64,000 nt of DNA, from NCBI GenBank assembly GCA_964386385.1, contig CAYLRN010000001.1, forward strand, positions 1 to 64,000, written 5' to 3'. Source of the DNA: RUG572 sp964386385. GTDB lineage: Bacteria > Verrucomicrobiota > Kiritimatiellia > RFP12 > UBA1067. Of the stretch, positions 31,879-40,562 are shown piece after piece. How positions within the stretch are numbered: the stretch's first letter is position 1; each line of letters begins with the position of its first letter. The notes under the pieces are model-generated. The model saw only the letters and a list, made by a program, of their open reading frames with translations, was not told the origin of the DNA and did no database searches. The position numbers and the translations under genes were made by a program.

Positions 31879-34800
31879 TTATTCGCTTTTCCCGGTTGTT
31901 CCGTTTTCCCTGACTTCGTAGCGGACGAGTTCGGCGCGGGCGGCGAGAAGCCCTTCGCGCCACTCAATTTCCGTCAGCTGCGCGTTGAGGATCTCGTCGC
32001 GCAGGGCGAGGTATGCGACGTCCGTCAGTTCGCCGGCCGTGTGCAGACGCTCGGCGCCGTCTGGCGAAAGTCCTTCCGGCGCGTCGTGCCGCGCTTTCTG
32101 GCGGGCGAGGCGGGCCGCCGCGTCCGAGTCGCAGACGAGTCCGCGCCAGACGTCCATCGCCGTCAGGCGGGCGACGTCCCGCTCCGTCTCCGCCGCCGCG
32201 ACGCCTGCGCGGTTGCGGTTCCAGAGCGGCAGGGAAATCCCTGCCACAAGTCCGACGCGGCCCTGCCCCTCCTCGTGCGAGTATCCCGGCCCAAGCGTAA
32301 GGTCCGGGTACTGTTTGCGGATTTCGGCGTGGAGGGATTTCTCCGTGCCGCCGAGGCGCGCCAGCGCGGCGCGGACCTTTAGGTGTCCGGCGAGCGCGCC
32401 GGGGGGCGGGACTTCTGCGACGGCAATGTCAAGGTCGTTCGTCGGCCAGGCGTCCGCCGGCAATGCGATCTCGGCGGACGGCAGGACGCCAAGCATGGCG
32501 CAGACGCGCAGACGCGCCGCCTCTGCGTCCTGCTCTGCCTGCCGGAGCGCGTGAGACCGGTCGTGGCGTCGGCGGCGAATCGCCGACAGTTCCATTTCCT
32601 CCACCTCGCCGATTTCGCAAAGCCGCGCCGCGCTCGCCTCCGTCCGGATGATGCGCGGGTCTTCAGCCGTGCCGCGAAGCGTTGCGATGCGCTGCCGCGC
32701 CGCCGCCCACCGGACGAGCGCGGCGCGGACGTCGGCGCGAAGGTCCTGTTCAGCCGCCATCATGTCCAGCGCGTCCGCCTCGGCGTACGCCCGCGCCGCC
32801 TCGGCCTCCAGCCCCGGCGCGCCCGAAAGGGGGATCGTGAACGCAAGCGAGGAGCCCATGAGAAACGGATGCGCAGAGCTCTGGACGATGCGCTGCAGGT
32901 CGAAGTCGAGCGCCGGGTCCTCCCACCATCCGGCCGCTTTCGCCTCCGCTGCGCCGCGCTGCGCCTTGAGGCGCTTCGCGTTGATTTCCGGATTCGCGAG
33001 AAGGGCGAGCCGTTCGGCGTCAGAAACCGTCTTCAGCGCGATTTTAGCCGACGTCTTGCGCAGCTGCGCTTCCTCGTGCGCCCAGTCTATCGGCGACGCC
33101 TCGTACGAGCGGCATCCGGCCATGCAGACGAGGATGCAGAGACAGGCGAGCGTGGACGGAACGCAGGCGCCAGTCTGCGGAGGCGTGGCGGATCCGCCGT
33201 CGCGCCGCCTTGGCAGGCAGCTTCCGCAGAGCAATGCGGCGGCGGGCAGGACGAGCATGTTGAGAATGGTCGCGGAGATGAGTCCTCCGAACTGGACGAC
33301 CGCGAGCGGGGCGAGAAGTTCCCCTCCGGGCCTGTCCGCCGCGAGGACGAGCGGGACGAGTCCGAGAATCGTCGTGAGCGACGTCATGAGAATCGGCGCC
33401 ATGCGTTCCGCAGAACCGTTCACGATAGCGTCGCGGAAGGTCTGACCCTCCTCTTCGAGTTCGCGGTAGCGGTTGAGGAGGAGGAGGCCGTTGCGCAGCA
33501 CGAATCCCACGACCGTCACGAAGCCTATGAGCGACGCGACGGAAAGGACTGGATTCGTCAGCTGCACAGCCATGATTCCGCCGATGAGGCCGAGGGGGAC
33601 GTTCAGCATGACGAGCGCGGCGGCCTTTGCCGTCCTGAGCGCGAGCGTCAGGATTGCGAAGATCGCGACCAGCAGTCCCACGCCAAGGAAGGCGAGCCGC
33701 CGTCCGGCGCTTTGCCGTGCCTCGAAGCTGCCGCCGTACGAGACCGTGCAGCCTGCGGCGGCGACCGTCGGCTCGATCGCCCTGCGCAGCGCCGCGACGA
33801 GCGTGCCGGTGTCGACAGACCCCGCCGCGTTGCACGTGACGAGTGCCTTGCGCCTGGACTGTTCGCGGATGACGAGGTTGGAGGCCTCCTCGCGGTAGAC
33901 GCGCGCCACCTCGTCAAGACGCTGACGCCTGCCGTTCGGCGCGGACAGGACGAACGCCCTGACCGTTTCCGGCGTAAGGTCTTCGCCTTCGCCGTCAAGG
34001 CGCACGACGAGGTCGCGCACCTTGAGGCCGTCGCGGATTTCTCCCAAGACCTTGCCGTTGAACGCGGCCGAGACCTGTTCTCCGGCGTCCTTGAGCGAGA
34101 GACCCATTTCGGCGAGGGCGTCGAGGTCGTAGTCGATGCGGCACGTGTTCACGAGGATTTCTCGGTTCGCCCGCACGTCGGCGACTTCGGGGACTTCGTC
34201 GAGGATGCGTTTCACCTTCTGCGCCACGTCGCGCAGGACGGCCAGGTCGTCGCCGAAGATGCTGATCGCCACCTCCGCCTCCGTGCCGGAGAGGACTGCG
34301 CTGATGCGGTGGGCTATCGGGTAGCCGATCATCGTGGAGACGCCGGGCAGTTCGGCGAGGTCGTTCCGTATAGTGTCGCGGATGGCGTTCGCGTCCGCGC
34401 CGACGTCCACCCGCACTACGAGCTCGGAGGCGGAGACCGGTTCGGCGTGCTGGTCGCGCTCTGCGCGTCCGGTGCGGCGAAGGATGGTCTTCACGCCAGG
34501 GATCCGGCCGATCGCCGCGCTCGCGCCGTCGGCGATGCGCTCCGTCTCCTCAAGCGACGTGCCGGGCGGAGTCGAGACGAACACCGTGAAAGCGTCTTCA
34601 CGGAACGTCTGGAGGAAGCTGGCTCCGAAGCCCGCAGCAACGTGCGCCGTCCAGGCGAGAAGCAGGAGCATCAGCAGGCAGAGCGTCTTCGGGAATCGGA
34701 GGCACACGCCGAGTATCGGACGGTATGCCGCCTTCATTGCGCGCGTCGCCGGCGAGTCCCCGGCGGAGCCGCTGGCGATTCTCGCGGATTTCGCCTTCTG

Positions 34801-36327
34801 ACGTCTGGGATTTCGCCAGAGGAGGATGCTCAGCGCGGGTGTCAGCACGACCGCGACGAGGAACGAGGCGCCGAACACCAGGAGATAGGCAAGGCCAAGC
34901 GGCGCGAAGAAGCGGCTTTCGAGTCCGGAGAGCATCAGTAGCGGGATGAACACCAGCACGATGATGAATGTCGAAAACGAGACGGACGGCAACGCCTCCA
35001 GCACGGCGGACGCGGCGACGCGCTGCGGCGCACTGCGTTCTGAATCCGGCAGCGCGGCGTTCTCGCCGAGCCGCCGCCATATGATCTCCACGAAGATGAT
35101 GGCGCAGTCCACGATGTCGCCCACGCCCACTGCGAGTCCGCCGAGTGTCATCACGTTCACTCCGAGGCCGAAGCGCGGAAAGAGCGCGACGCCCGCCAGC
35201 ACGGACAGCGGCATGGTGAGAAGGGTGATTAGGATCGTGCGGAGGCGCATGAGAGTAAGGCCGAGCACCAGCACGACGATTATCGCCGCATCGCGGATCG
35301 TGGTGCGGCCCTCGCCGATCGAAAGCTCGATGAAGTCGGACTGGCGGTACGCCTCGCGGTGGACCTCAAGTCCGTCCGCCCTGTGCTCTGCGGCGAACTG
35401 CCCGATGCGTTCGTCCAGCTGGCGCGAGAGGGTGGGGGTGTTCGCGCCCGGCGCCTTCTGGACGGCGAGGACGACGGCCTCCGCGCCGTTGAACGTGGCC
35501 GACCCGCGTCGCGGTGCGCCGCCCACGCCGACGTTTGCGACGTCGGAGAGGCGCAGGAACGGGCCATCGTCTCCAGACGACGGAACGGCGATCCTCTTCA
35601 GCGCATCGAGCGTGTCCGCCCGCGCTATCTGCCGGAGGGGAATCTCCTCTCCGCCGACGTGTGGGAGGTAGCCGGCGCTCGCCTGGGTTTGGCTCGATTC
35701 CGCCGCCGCGACGACGTCCGCGAGCGAGAGGCCGTACTGGGACAGCACGGACGGCGAGACGCGGATCTGGAATTCGGGGAGACGTCCGCCGGTTACGACC
35801 ACGTCGCCGACGCCGGAGACGCCCAGAAGGCGGGTGCGCAGGTCGAACTCCGCAAGTTCGCGCATCTCAAGCGGCGAGATGCGCCCGTCCGGACATGTCA
35901 GCGCGACGAGCATGATCTCGCCGGCCACGGATACGACGGGAGCGATCTCCGCGCGGACGTCCTCGGGCAGCTGCTCCTTCACGGTGGCTAGGCGCTCGAA
36001 GACGCTGAACCTGGCCTGGGCGAGGTCGACGTTCCAGTCGAAGTCCACCCACACGAACGAGAGGCCTCCGCCTGAACTCGACCTCACGGTGCGGACGCCC
36101 GGAATGCCGTTCATGGCGGCCTCTATCGGAATCGTGACGCGCTGCTCGACCTCTTCGGCAGTCAGTCCGCCCGCCTCGGTCTGCACGACGACACGCGGCT
36201 CGCGTATTTCGGGGAAGACGTCCACCGGGAGGTCTTTCCCCACGCGCCATCCGAGCACCGCGACTAGAAGCGCGGCGGCGAGCGCCAGTTTCGGATGCGC
36301 GAGAATCGTTTCCACAAATCTTTTCAT
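31879..36327 (-). CDS. Heavy-metal RND efflux pump fused in frame to a TolC-like outer-membrane lipoprotein
   Basis: One 1482-residue frame holds two proteins normally separate. Residues 1 to about 1045 are a complete HME-RND transporter (CzcA/CusA-like). FVETILAHPKLALAAALLVAVLGWRV opens it, KDLPVDVFPEIREPRVVVQTEA follows, and GGLAVGVGDIVDCAIIFVE (Asp404, Asp407) is the TM4 proton-relay region. After the last helix (MLVLPAAALLCGSCLPRRR), a second signal-like segment STLACLCILVCMAGC ends in a lipobox Cys near 1072. Residues 1072-1482 are a TolC/CzcC-type outer-membrane factor (PLSGAPGLEAEAARAYAEADAL; YPDLTLGPGYSHEEGQGRVGLVAGISLPLWNRNR). No start codon immediately precedes the lipobox. Signal peptidase II could cut the polyprotein. 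The start ATG follows AGATAGGGAA after the structured leader. Confidence 0.88.
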   Translation of the reverse strand: MKRFVETILAHPKLALAAALLVAVLGWRVGKDLPVDVFPEIREPRVVVQTEAGGLTAEEVEQRVTIPIEAAMNGIPGVRTVRSSSGGGLSFVWVDFDWNVDLAQARFSVFERLATVKEQLPEDVRAEIAPVVSVAGEIMLVALTCPDGRISPLEMRELAEFDLRTRLLGVSGVGDVVVTGGRLPEFQIRVSPSVLSQYGLSLADVVAAAESSQTQASAGYLPHVGGEEIPLRQIARADTLDALKRIAVPSSGDDGPFLRLSDVANVGVGGAPRRGSATFNGAEAVVLAVQKAPGANTPTLSRQLDERIGQFAAEHRADGLEVHREAYRQSDFIELSIGEGRTTIRDAAIIVVLVLGLTLMRLRTILITLLTMPLSVLAGVALFPRFGLGVNVMTLGGLAVGVGDIVDCAIIFVEIIWRRLGENAALPDSERSAPQRVAASAVLEALPSVSFSTFIIVLVFIPLLMLSGLESRFFAPLGLAYLLVFGASFLVAVVLTPALSILLWRNPRRQKAKSARIASGSAGDSPATRAMKAAYRPILGVCLRFPKTLCLLMLLLLAWTAHVAAGFGASFLQTFREDAFTVFVSTPPGTSLEETERIADGASAAIGRIPGVKTILRRTGRAERDQHAEPVSASELVVRVDVGADANAIRDTIRNDLAELPGVSTMIGYPIAHRISAVLSGTEAEVAISIFGDDLAVLRDVAQKVKRILDEVPEVADVRANREILVNTCRIDYDLDALAEMGLSLKDAGEQVSAAFNGKVLGEIRDGLKVRDLVVRLDGEGEDLTPETVRAFVLSAPNGRRQRLDEVARVYREEASNLVIREQSRRKALVTCNAAGSVDTGTLVAALRRAIEPTVAAAGCTVSYGGSFEARQSAGRRLAFLGVGLLVAIFAILTLALRTAKAAALVMLNVPLGLIGGIMAVQLTNPVLSVASLIGFVTVVGFVLRNGLLLLNRYRELEEEGQTFRDAIVNGSAERMAPILMTSLTTILGLVPLVLAADRPGGELLAPLAVVQFGGLISATILNMLVLPAAALLCGSCLPRRRDGGSATPPQTGACVPSTLACLCILVCMAGCRSYEASPIDWAHEEAQLRKTSAKIALKTVSDAERLALLANPEINAKRLKAQRGAAEAKAAGWWEDPALDFDLQRIVQSSAHPFLMGSSLAFTIPLSGAPGLEAEAARAYAEADALDMMAAEQDLRADVRAALVRWAAARQRIATLRGTAEDPRIIRTEASAARLCEIGEVEEMELSAIRRRRHDRSHALRQAEQDAEAARLRVCAMLGVLPSAEIALPADAWPTNDLDIAVAEVPPPGALAGHLKVRAALARLGGTEKSLHAEIRKQYPDLTLGPGYSHEEGQGRVGLVAGISLPLWNRNRAGVAAAETERDVARLTAMDVWRGLVCDSDAAARLARQKARHDAPEGLSPDGAERLHTAGELTDVAYLALRDEILNAQLTEIEWREGLLAARAELVRYEVRENGTTGKSE

Positions 36328-36337
36328 TTCCCTATCT

Positions 36338-36458
36338 CTGATTCAGGTTGCGCCGCAGGGCGGCATGCACGACAGCCCCGTTCCGCCGGCGGAACGGGAA
36401 TGCGAGAATGGCGAACGGCTCGGACGGCGCAGACCGTCCGGCGTTTCGCCTGAATCAG
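36338..36458 (-). ncRNA. Candidate structured leader RNA (four-way junction) before the RND pump
   Basis: On the minus strand a perfect 10-bp stem, CTGATTCAGG (36458-36449) with CCTGAATCAG (36347-36338), encloses three perfect hairpins. These are CGGACGG-loop-CCGTCCG (7 bp), a palindrome with arms CCCGTTCC and GGAACGGG around GCCGGC, and GCCGC-CCT-GCGGC. The closing strand lies directly before the AGATAGGGAA ribosome site of the pump gene. No T-run is present. The layout resembles a ligand-sensing leader that controls translation; it matches no class I can name. Alternatively the two CCTGAWTCAG copies are protein operators. Confidence 0.5.
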
Positions 36459-36465
36459 GGGGAAG

Positions 36466-36915
36466 TCACGACCGCGCGTTGGCGCGGATGTTGAACGAGA
36501 GGAAGTCTCCGCCGGCATCGGGGGGCGACGTGGCGCGCGGGACGTCCCTGAACGCGCGGGCGGCGGACGCCACGGCGCCATGCGGACGAGAAGGCGCGGG
36601 AAAGGCGAAGGAAAGGAAGAGGACTTGGACCCCGTGCGGCGGAAACCAGTCCGGGGAACTCACGCGCACGTGGTCGCATGGCGCGGACACGAGGCGCTCC
36701 CCGCCGCCGAAGGCTGCTGACAGCGACGCGCCCGGCGCGTTCGGCGAAAAGACGGAGGATTCCGCTTCAGGCGGACAGACGTGGGCGTGGTCGCCGTCCC
36801 CAGGAGCGCAAAAACAGAAAACGCCCCCTTGCAGTGCTGCAAGGAGCGCAAGCGACGCCGCCATGACAAGAGCGACGAACCGGGACGCGCCCGTTCTCCG
36901 AGATGCGGAAAGCAT
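36466..36915 (-). CDS. Small exported Cys/His-containing protein, first gene of the metal-efflux operon
   Basis: The 149-residue product has a basic N-terminus and a hydrophobic helix (FVALVMAASLALLAALQGGVFCFC), then CAPGDGDHAHVCP and later PCDHVRV, clusters of Cys and His suited to metal binding. Small proteins of this sort (DUF2946/CopL-like) often precede metal-efflux genes, but I cannot confirm the family. The rest is Pro/Ser/Ala-rich. The ATG at 36915 is chosen because the promoter TTGAAG-N17-TACACT places transcription initiation 1-2 nt upstream; a GTG at 36933 lies within that promoter. It precedes the structured leader and the pump gene. Confidence 0.55.
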   Translation of the reverse strand: MLSASRRTGASRFVALVMAASLALLAALQGGVFCFCAPGDGDHAHVCPPEAESSVFSPNAPGASLSAAFGGGERLVSAPCDHVRVSSPDWFPPHGVQVLFLSFAFPAPSRPHGAVASAARAFRDVPRATSPPDAGGDFLSFNIRANARS

Positions 36916-36923
36916 TTGAGGGC

Positions 36924-36952
36924 AGTGTACCACAACCTCGCGCCGACTTCAA
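36924..36952 (-). promoter_or_regulatory. Promoter TTGAAG-N17-TACACT of the metal-efflux operon
   Basis: TTGAAG (36952-36947) and TACACT (36929-36924) on the minus strand are 17 bp apart. The -10 box ends 9 nt before the ATG at 36915, another probable leaderless start. Confidence 0.6.
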
Positions 36953-37243
36953 CGCCCGACTGGAGTTTAGGTGAATTGCAGGCGAAATGGCTCACCTCGC
37001 CGAAGATTCCCGCAATGCACTTCGGCAGCGTTCTGAACTTGAACTGTCTCATTCTCTCTCCTTTTCCTCGTGGCGTCCTGCACTCCGCCCCGCGCGTCCC
37101 CGCCGCCGGCGGTCGCCTCCGTCTCCTTCGCCTTTCCCGGCCCGTCCTTCTTCCTTTTCGCCTCCTGCCTCCAGCCCCCTTTCGGACCTGTCCGCAGTGG
37201 TCCGGCATATGATGCATTTTTCATCCCCCGGATGTCGCTTCTG

Positions 37244-37272
37244 TTGACTTTCGCTCGGCGGATTGCTAGAAT
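37244..37272 (+). promoter_or_regulatory. Promoter TTGACT-N17-TAGAAT of the rhamnosidase gene
   Basis: TTGACT (37244-37249) and TAGAAT (37267-37272), with a 17-bp spacer. Transcription should start near 37279 and give a leader of about 85 nt. Confidence 0.65.
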
Positions 37273-37363
37273 GGCGCGCGTTGCGCCTTCTCGTCCGTTC
37301 CGCTTGCGCGGAATCGGGCGGCGGTGCGCGGCGGTTTCCGAAACGAATGCGGAGAGGACAGAG

Positions 37364-40300
37364 ATGAAAATGAAAAAAGCGTTCGCCTGCGGACTTATGG
37401 CGTTGTCCGTCACGGCGGTTGTCGTCGGGTGCGGAACGGATGCGTGCCGCGCGCCGAAGTCCAATGCGCCGCACGGCATGACGGTCGAATGGCTGCCGTC
37501 GCCGTCAGGGGTGGCCGTGGCCGCGCCGCGCTTCGCGTGGAAGCAGGGGCAGGGGCTGCGCCCGGGCGCAAGAGACGTCGTGCAGTCCGCCTACCGGCTC
37601 TTGGTGTCTTCAAGCGCGGCGAAGCTGGACGCCGGCGTCGGCGACCTCTGGGACACCGGCAAGGTGGAAGGCCGCCAGTCGCTGAACGTCGCCTACGCCG
37701 GCCGGCCGCTCGCATCGTCGCGCCGCGTCTACTGGAAGGTCAAGACCTGGTGCAGCAGGGGCGTGGAATCGGACTGGAGCGAGCCGCAGTCGTTCGTGAC
37801 CGGCCTCATGGACGACGCGGACTGGAAGGCGAAGTGGATCGGCCCCGCCGCCGCCACGCGCCCGGACGCCGACCTGGGCGGCGCCCGCTGGGTAACGGGG
37901 ATGCCCGACGCGAAAGGCGTCGTAACGCTCAGGAAGACGTTCAAGTTCGCCGGCGCGAAGCCGGGCGAATTCGTCGAACTCCTCCACGCCGGATTCCCGC
38001 AGCACGAGATCGACGTCAACGGCAAGCCCTGCCATCGCTGGAGCGGACACGTCCACGACCCGAAGTTCCTCCGCTTCCGCGACGTCTCACAGTGGCTGAA
38101 GCCGGGCGATAACGAAATCGTCGTACGCGTCCACAAGCCCGCCGAAGGACAGCCCCAGACGTTCATCGCCGCCCTGCGCCTCCCCGACGGAAGCTGCGTC
38201 GTAACCGACGCCTCGTGGGGACGCGACCTCGGCGGCGTCCGCGACACCGCCTACGGAAAGACGATGGTACTTCGCGAGGAAATCGCCTCGCCCGCGTTCG
38301 AGAAGACGATAAGGATTGCGAAGCCGCTGGCGTCCGCCATCCTCCACGTCACCGGCGTCGGTTTCTACGAGGCCTCGCTGAACGGGAAGAAGATCGGCGA
38401 CCAGGTGCTCGACCCGTCGCCGACGGCCTACGACAAGCGCGTCCTATATTCGACCTACGACGTCGCCGACCGGCTGAAGCAGGGCGACAACGTCCTCAAC
38501 GTGCTTGTGGGACACGGCTGGTACGACGTCCGCTCGATCGCCACGTGGAACTTCGACATCGCGCCGTGGCGCGACTTCCCGCGCATGATCGCGCAGCTCG
38601 AGCTCGTCTACGCCGACGGAACGCGCGAGACGGTCGTCTCCGACAAGTCCTGGCGCCAGGTGAAAAGCCCGATTGGCTACGACTGCATCCGCGAGGGCGA
38701 AGTCATCGGCGCCGCCGACCCGCGCGCGCCGGACTTCAACAAGACCGTCGTCCACGCCGAAGAAGTCCCGGCTCCGAAGGGGCGTCTCGTGGCGCAGAAC
38801 TGCGCTCCCGCGAAGGTGATGCGCGAACTGAAGCCCAAGGCGATCCACGCGCTCGGCGACGGGACGTACGTGGTCGAGTTCCCGGAGAACTTCGCCGGGT
38901 GGATCCGCATGAACGTGAAGGGGCAGAAGAGGGGCGACGTGATGGTCGTCCGCTACGACGAGCGCATCGACAAGGGCTTCCGGCCCGCCGTGCCGTCCGT
39001 CCGCGACGGCATCAACGAGCGACTGGCGCAGGAGGCGGTCAAGGCCGGGCGCGAGAAGCGCGCGATCGACTGCCACTTCCGCTACACGGCCTCGCAGCGC
39101 GTCTGCGCGACGGGCGCGGAGTTCCAGGCTGACCGCTTCGTCTCCTCCGGCGCCGCGGAAGAGGTCTACGAACCGCGCTTCACGTACAACGGCTTCCAGT
39201 ACGTCGTCCTCAGGGGCCTGCGCTCCGCGCCGAAGGCCGAGGACATAGTCGGCTGCATCGTCCACACCGCCTTCCCGACGATCGGGTCCTTCACCTGTTC
39301 CGACGAGACGTTCAACACGCTCATGAAGATGGGCGAGCGCGCCTACAAGAGCAACTTCGCCGACGGCGTTCCGACCGACTGCCCGCACCGCGAGAAGAAC
39401 GGCTGGACGGGCGACGCCTCCATCGCGAGCGAACTCGCCCAGTACTGCTTCGAGAACACCGCCGGCTACGAGAAGTGGCTGCAGGACATCTGCGACAACC
39501 AGCTGGCCTCCGGCGACATCAGCGGCATCATCCCGTCGAGCGGCTGGGGTTTCCAGTGGGGCAACGGCCCTGCGTGGGACAGCGCCCTGCCGGTCGTAGC
39601 GTGGAATCTCTGGTGCTATCGCGGAGACCGCCGAGTCCTCGACGCCGTCTATCCCGCGCTTCGCCGCTACGTCGACTTCACTACGACGAAGACCTCCGGA
39701 AATCTCGTAAAGCACGGCCTCGGCGACTGGATTCCCGTCGACCGCAGACACATGCCGGCCACCGAACTCACGTCCAGCTGCTACTACTACCAGGCCGCGT
39801 CAATCCTCTCCCGCATCGCGGGCCTCCGCGGCGAGAAGGACGTCGAGGCGAAGTACGCCACGCTGGCGCGCGACGTCGCATCCGCCATCAACGGAAAGTA
39901 CTACAAGGGCGACGGCGTATACGACAACGGCGGGCAGACCGCCCAGGCGTTTCCGCTCGCCTACGGCGTCGTGCCGGCCGCGGAGCGCGCGAAGGTCGAG
40001 GCGAAGCTCGTCGAATCCGTCATGAAGACCGACGGACACGTCGACATGGGCCTTCTCGGCACGAAGCACGTCTTCCGCGCGCTCTCTCTCGCCGGCCGGA
40101 CGGACCTCGCGTTCAAGATGCTCACGAACCCGACCGCGCCCTCGCCCGTCGAGTGGATCCAGAAGGGCGGCACGACGCTTTGGGAGGACTGGGGCGACGG
40201 CGCTTCGCGCAACCACATCATGTTCGGCGATTTCGTCGCCTGGGCCTACGAGTTTCTCGCCGGCATCCGCCTCCCCGAGACCGCCCGCTCCTCCGCCGCC

Positions 40301-40558
40301 GTGCCGGAAGCGCCTGCGCAGGCGTTCAGGGAAATCGTCATCGCGCCGCAGGCGATCGCCGCGCTCGACGACGTGCGCGCTTCCGTCGACGGCCCCTACG
40401 GCGTCATCTCCAGCGCCTGGAGGCGTGAAGGCTCCGCGTTCGCGCTCGACGTGGTCGTCCCGCCGAACACGACGGCGCTCGTCCGCCTTCCCGACGGCAC
40501 GGAGCGCCGCGTAGGCTCCGGTTCGCACTCGTTCTCCTGCACCATTGCGGCGAAGTAG
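37364..40558 (+). CDS. Exported alpha-L-rhamnosidase (GH78)
   Basis: A 1064-residue GH78 enzyme that removes terminal alpha-L-rhamnose from plant glycans or rhamnogalacturonan. The N-terminus MKMKKAFACGLMALSVTAVVVGC is a lipoprotein signal, so it is probably anchored to a membrane. The N-terminal Fn3-like and beta-sandwich modules (to about 560) include YDKRVLYSTYDVADRLKQGDN. The (alpha/alpha)6 barrel follows. DGVPTDCPHREKNGWTGDAS (about 668-687) supplies the general acid Asp, and GGTTLWEDWGDG (about 936) the general base Glu. The C-terminal beta domain (VRLPDGTERRVGSGSHSF) is intact. The ATG at 37364 follows GGAGAGGACAG; ATG 37370 is possible. Two further glycan-related exported proteins follow. 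Confidence 0.93.
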   Translation: MKMKKAFACGLMALSVTAVVVGCGTDACRAPKSNAPHGMTVEWLPSPSGVAVAAPRFAWKQGQGLRPGARDVVQSAYRLLVSSSAAKLDAGVGDLWDTGKVEGRQSLNVAYAGRPLASSRRVYWKVKTWCSRGVESDWSEPQSFVTGLMDDADWKAKWIGPAAATRPDADLGGARWVTGMPDAKGVVTLRKTFKFAGAKPGEFVELLHAGFPQHEIDVNGKPCHRWSGHVHDPKFLRFRDVSQWLKPGDNEIVVRVHKPAEGQPQTFIAALRLPDGSCVVTDASWGRDLGGVRDTAYGKTMVLREEIASPAFEKTIRIAKPLASAILHVTGVGFYEASLNGKKIGDQVLDPSPTAYDKRVLYSTYDVADRLKQGDNVLNVLVGHGWYDVRSIATWNFDIAPWRDFPRMIAQLELVYADGTRETVVSDKSWRQVKSPIGYDCIREGEVIGAADPRAPDFNKTVVHAEEVPAPKGRLVAQNCAPAKVMRELKPKAIHALGDGTYVVEFPENFAGWIRMNVKGQKRGDVMVVRYDERIDKGFRPAVPSVRDGINERLAQEAVKAGREKRAIDCHFRYTASQRVCATGAEFQADRFVSSGAAEEVYEPRFTYNGFQYVVLRGLRSAPKAEDIVGCIVHTAFPTIGSFTCSDETFNTLMKMGERAYKSNFADGVPTDCPHREKNGWTGDASIASELAQYCFENTAGYEKWLQDICDNQLASGDISGIIPSSGWGFQWGNGPAWDSALPVVAWNLWCYRGDRRVLDAVYPALRRYVDFTTTKTSGNLVKHGLGDWIPVDRRHMPATELTSSCYYYQAASILSRIAGLRGEKDVEAKYATLARDVASAINGKYYKGDGVYDNGGQTAQAFPLAYGVVPAAERAKVEAKLVESVMKTDGHVDMGLLGTKHVFRALSLAGRTDLAFKMLTNPTAPSPVEWIQKGGTTLWEDWGDGASRNHIMFGDFVAWAYEFLAGIRLPETARSSAAVPEAPAQAFREIVIAPQAIAALDDVRASVDGPYGVISSAWRREGSAFALDVVVPPNTTALVRLPDGTERRVGSGSHSFSCTIAAK

Positions 40559-40562
40559 GGCG

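Larger units (their letters stand above)
36916..37363. other. 448-nt divergent spacer between metal-efflux and rhamnosidase genes
   Basis: Two divergent promoters occupy the ends: minus at 36924-36952 and plus at 37244-37272. Between them (about 37045-37200) the plus strand is strikingly pyrimidine-rich. The minus strand has a good ribosome site and ATG at 37052, but its 131-codon frame overlaps the efflux promoter and first gene and looks non-coding after 40 residues. No RNA gene or repeat was recognised. Confidence 0.6.

Noticed and set aside
36338..36458. Structured spacer considered as an intrinsic terminator or a cobalamin/NiCo riboswitch
   Set aside because: There is no U-run after any stem, and I could not find the conserved sequence blocks of those riboswitch classes; it is left as an unassigned structured element.
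36660..37052. Minus-strand ORF with an excellent ribosome site (AAAAGGAGAGAG) and ATG
   Set aside because: The first 40 residues look plausible, but the frame overlaps the efflux promoter and the first gene on the same strand and ends in Arg/Ser/Pro-rich shadow sequence. Kept only as a possible short peptide.
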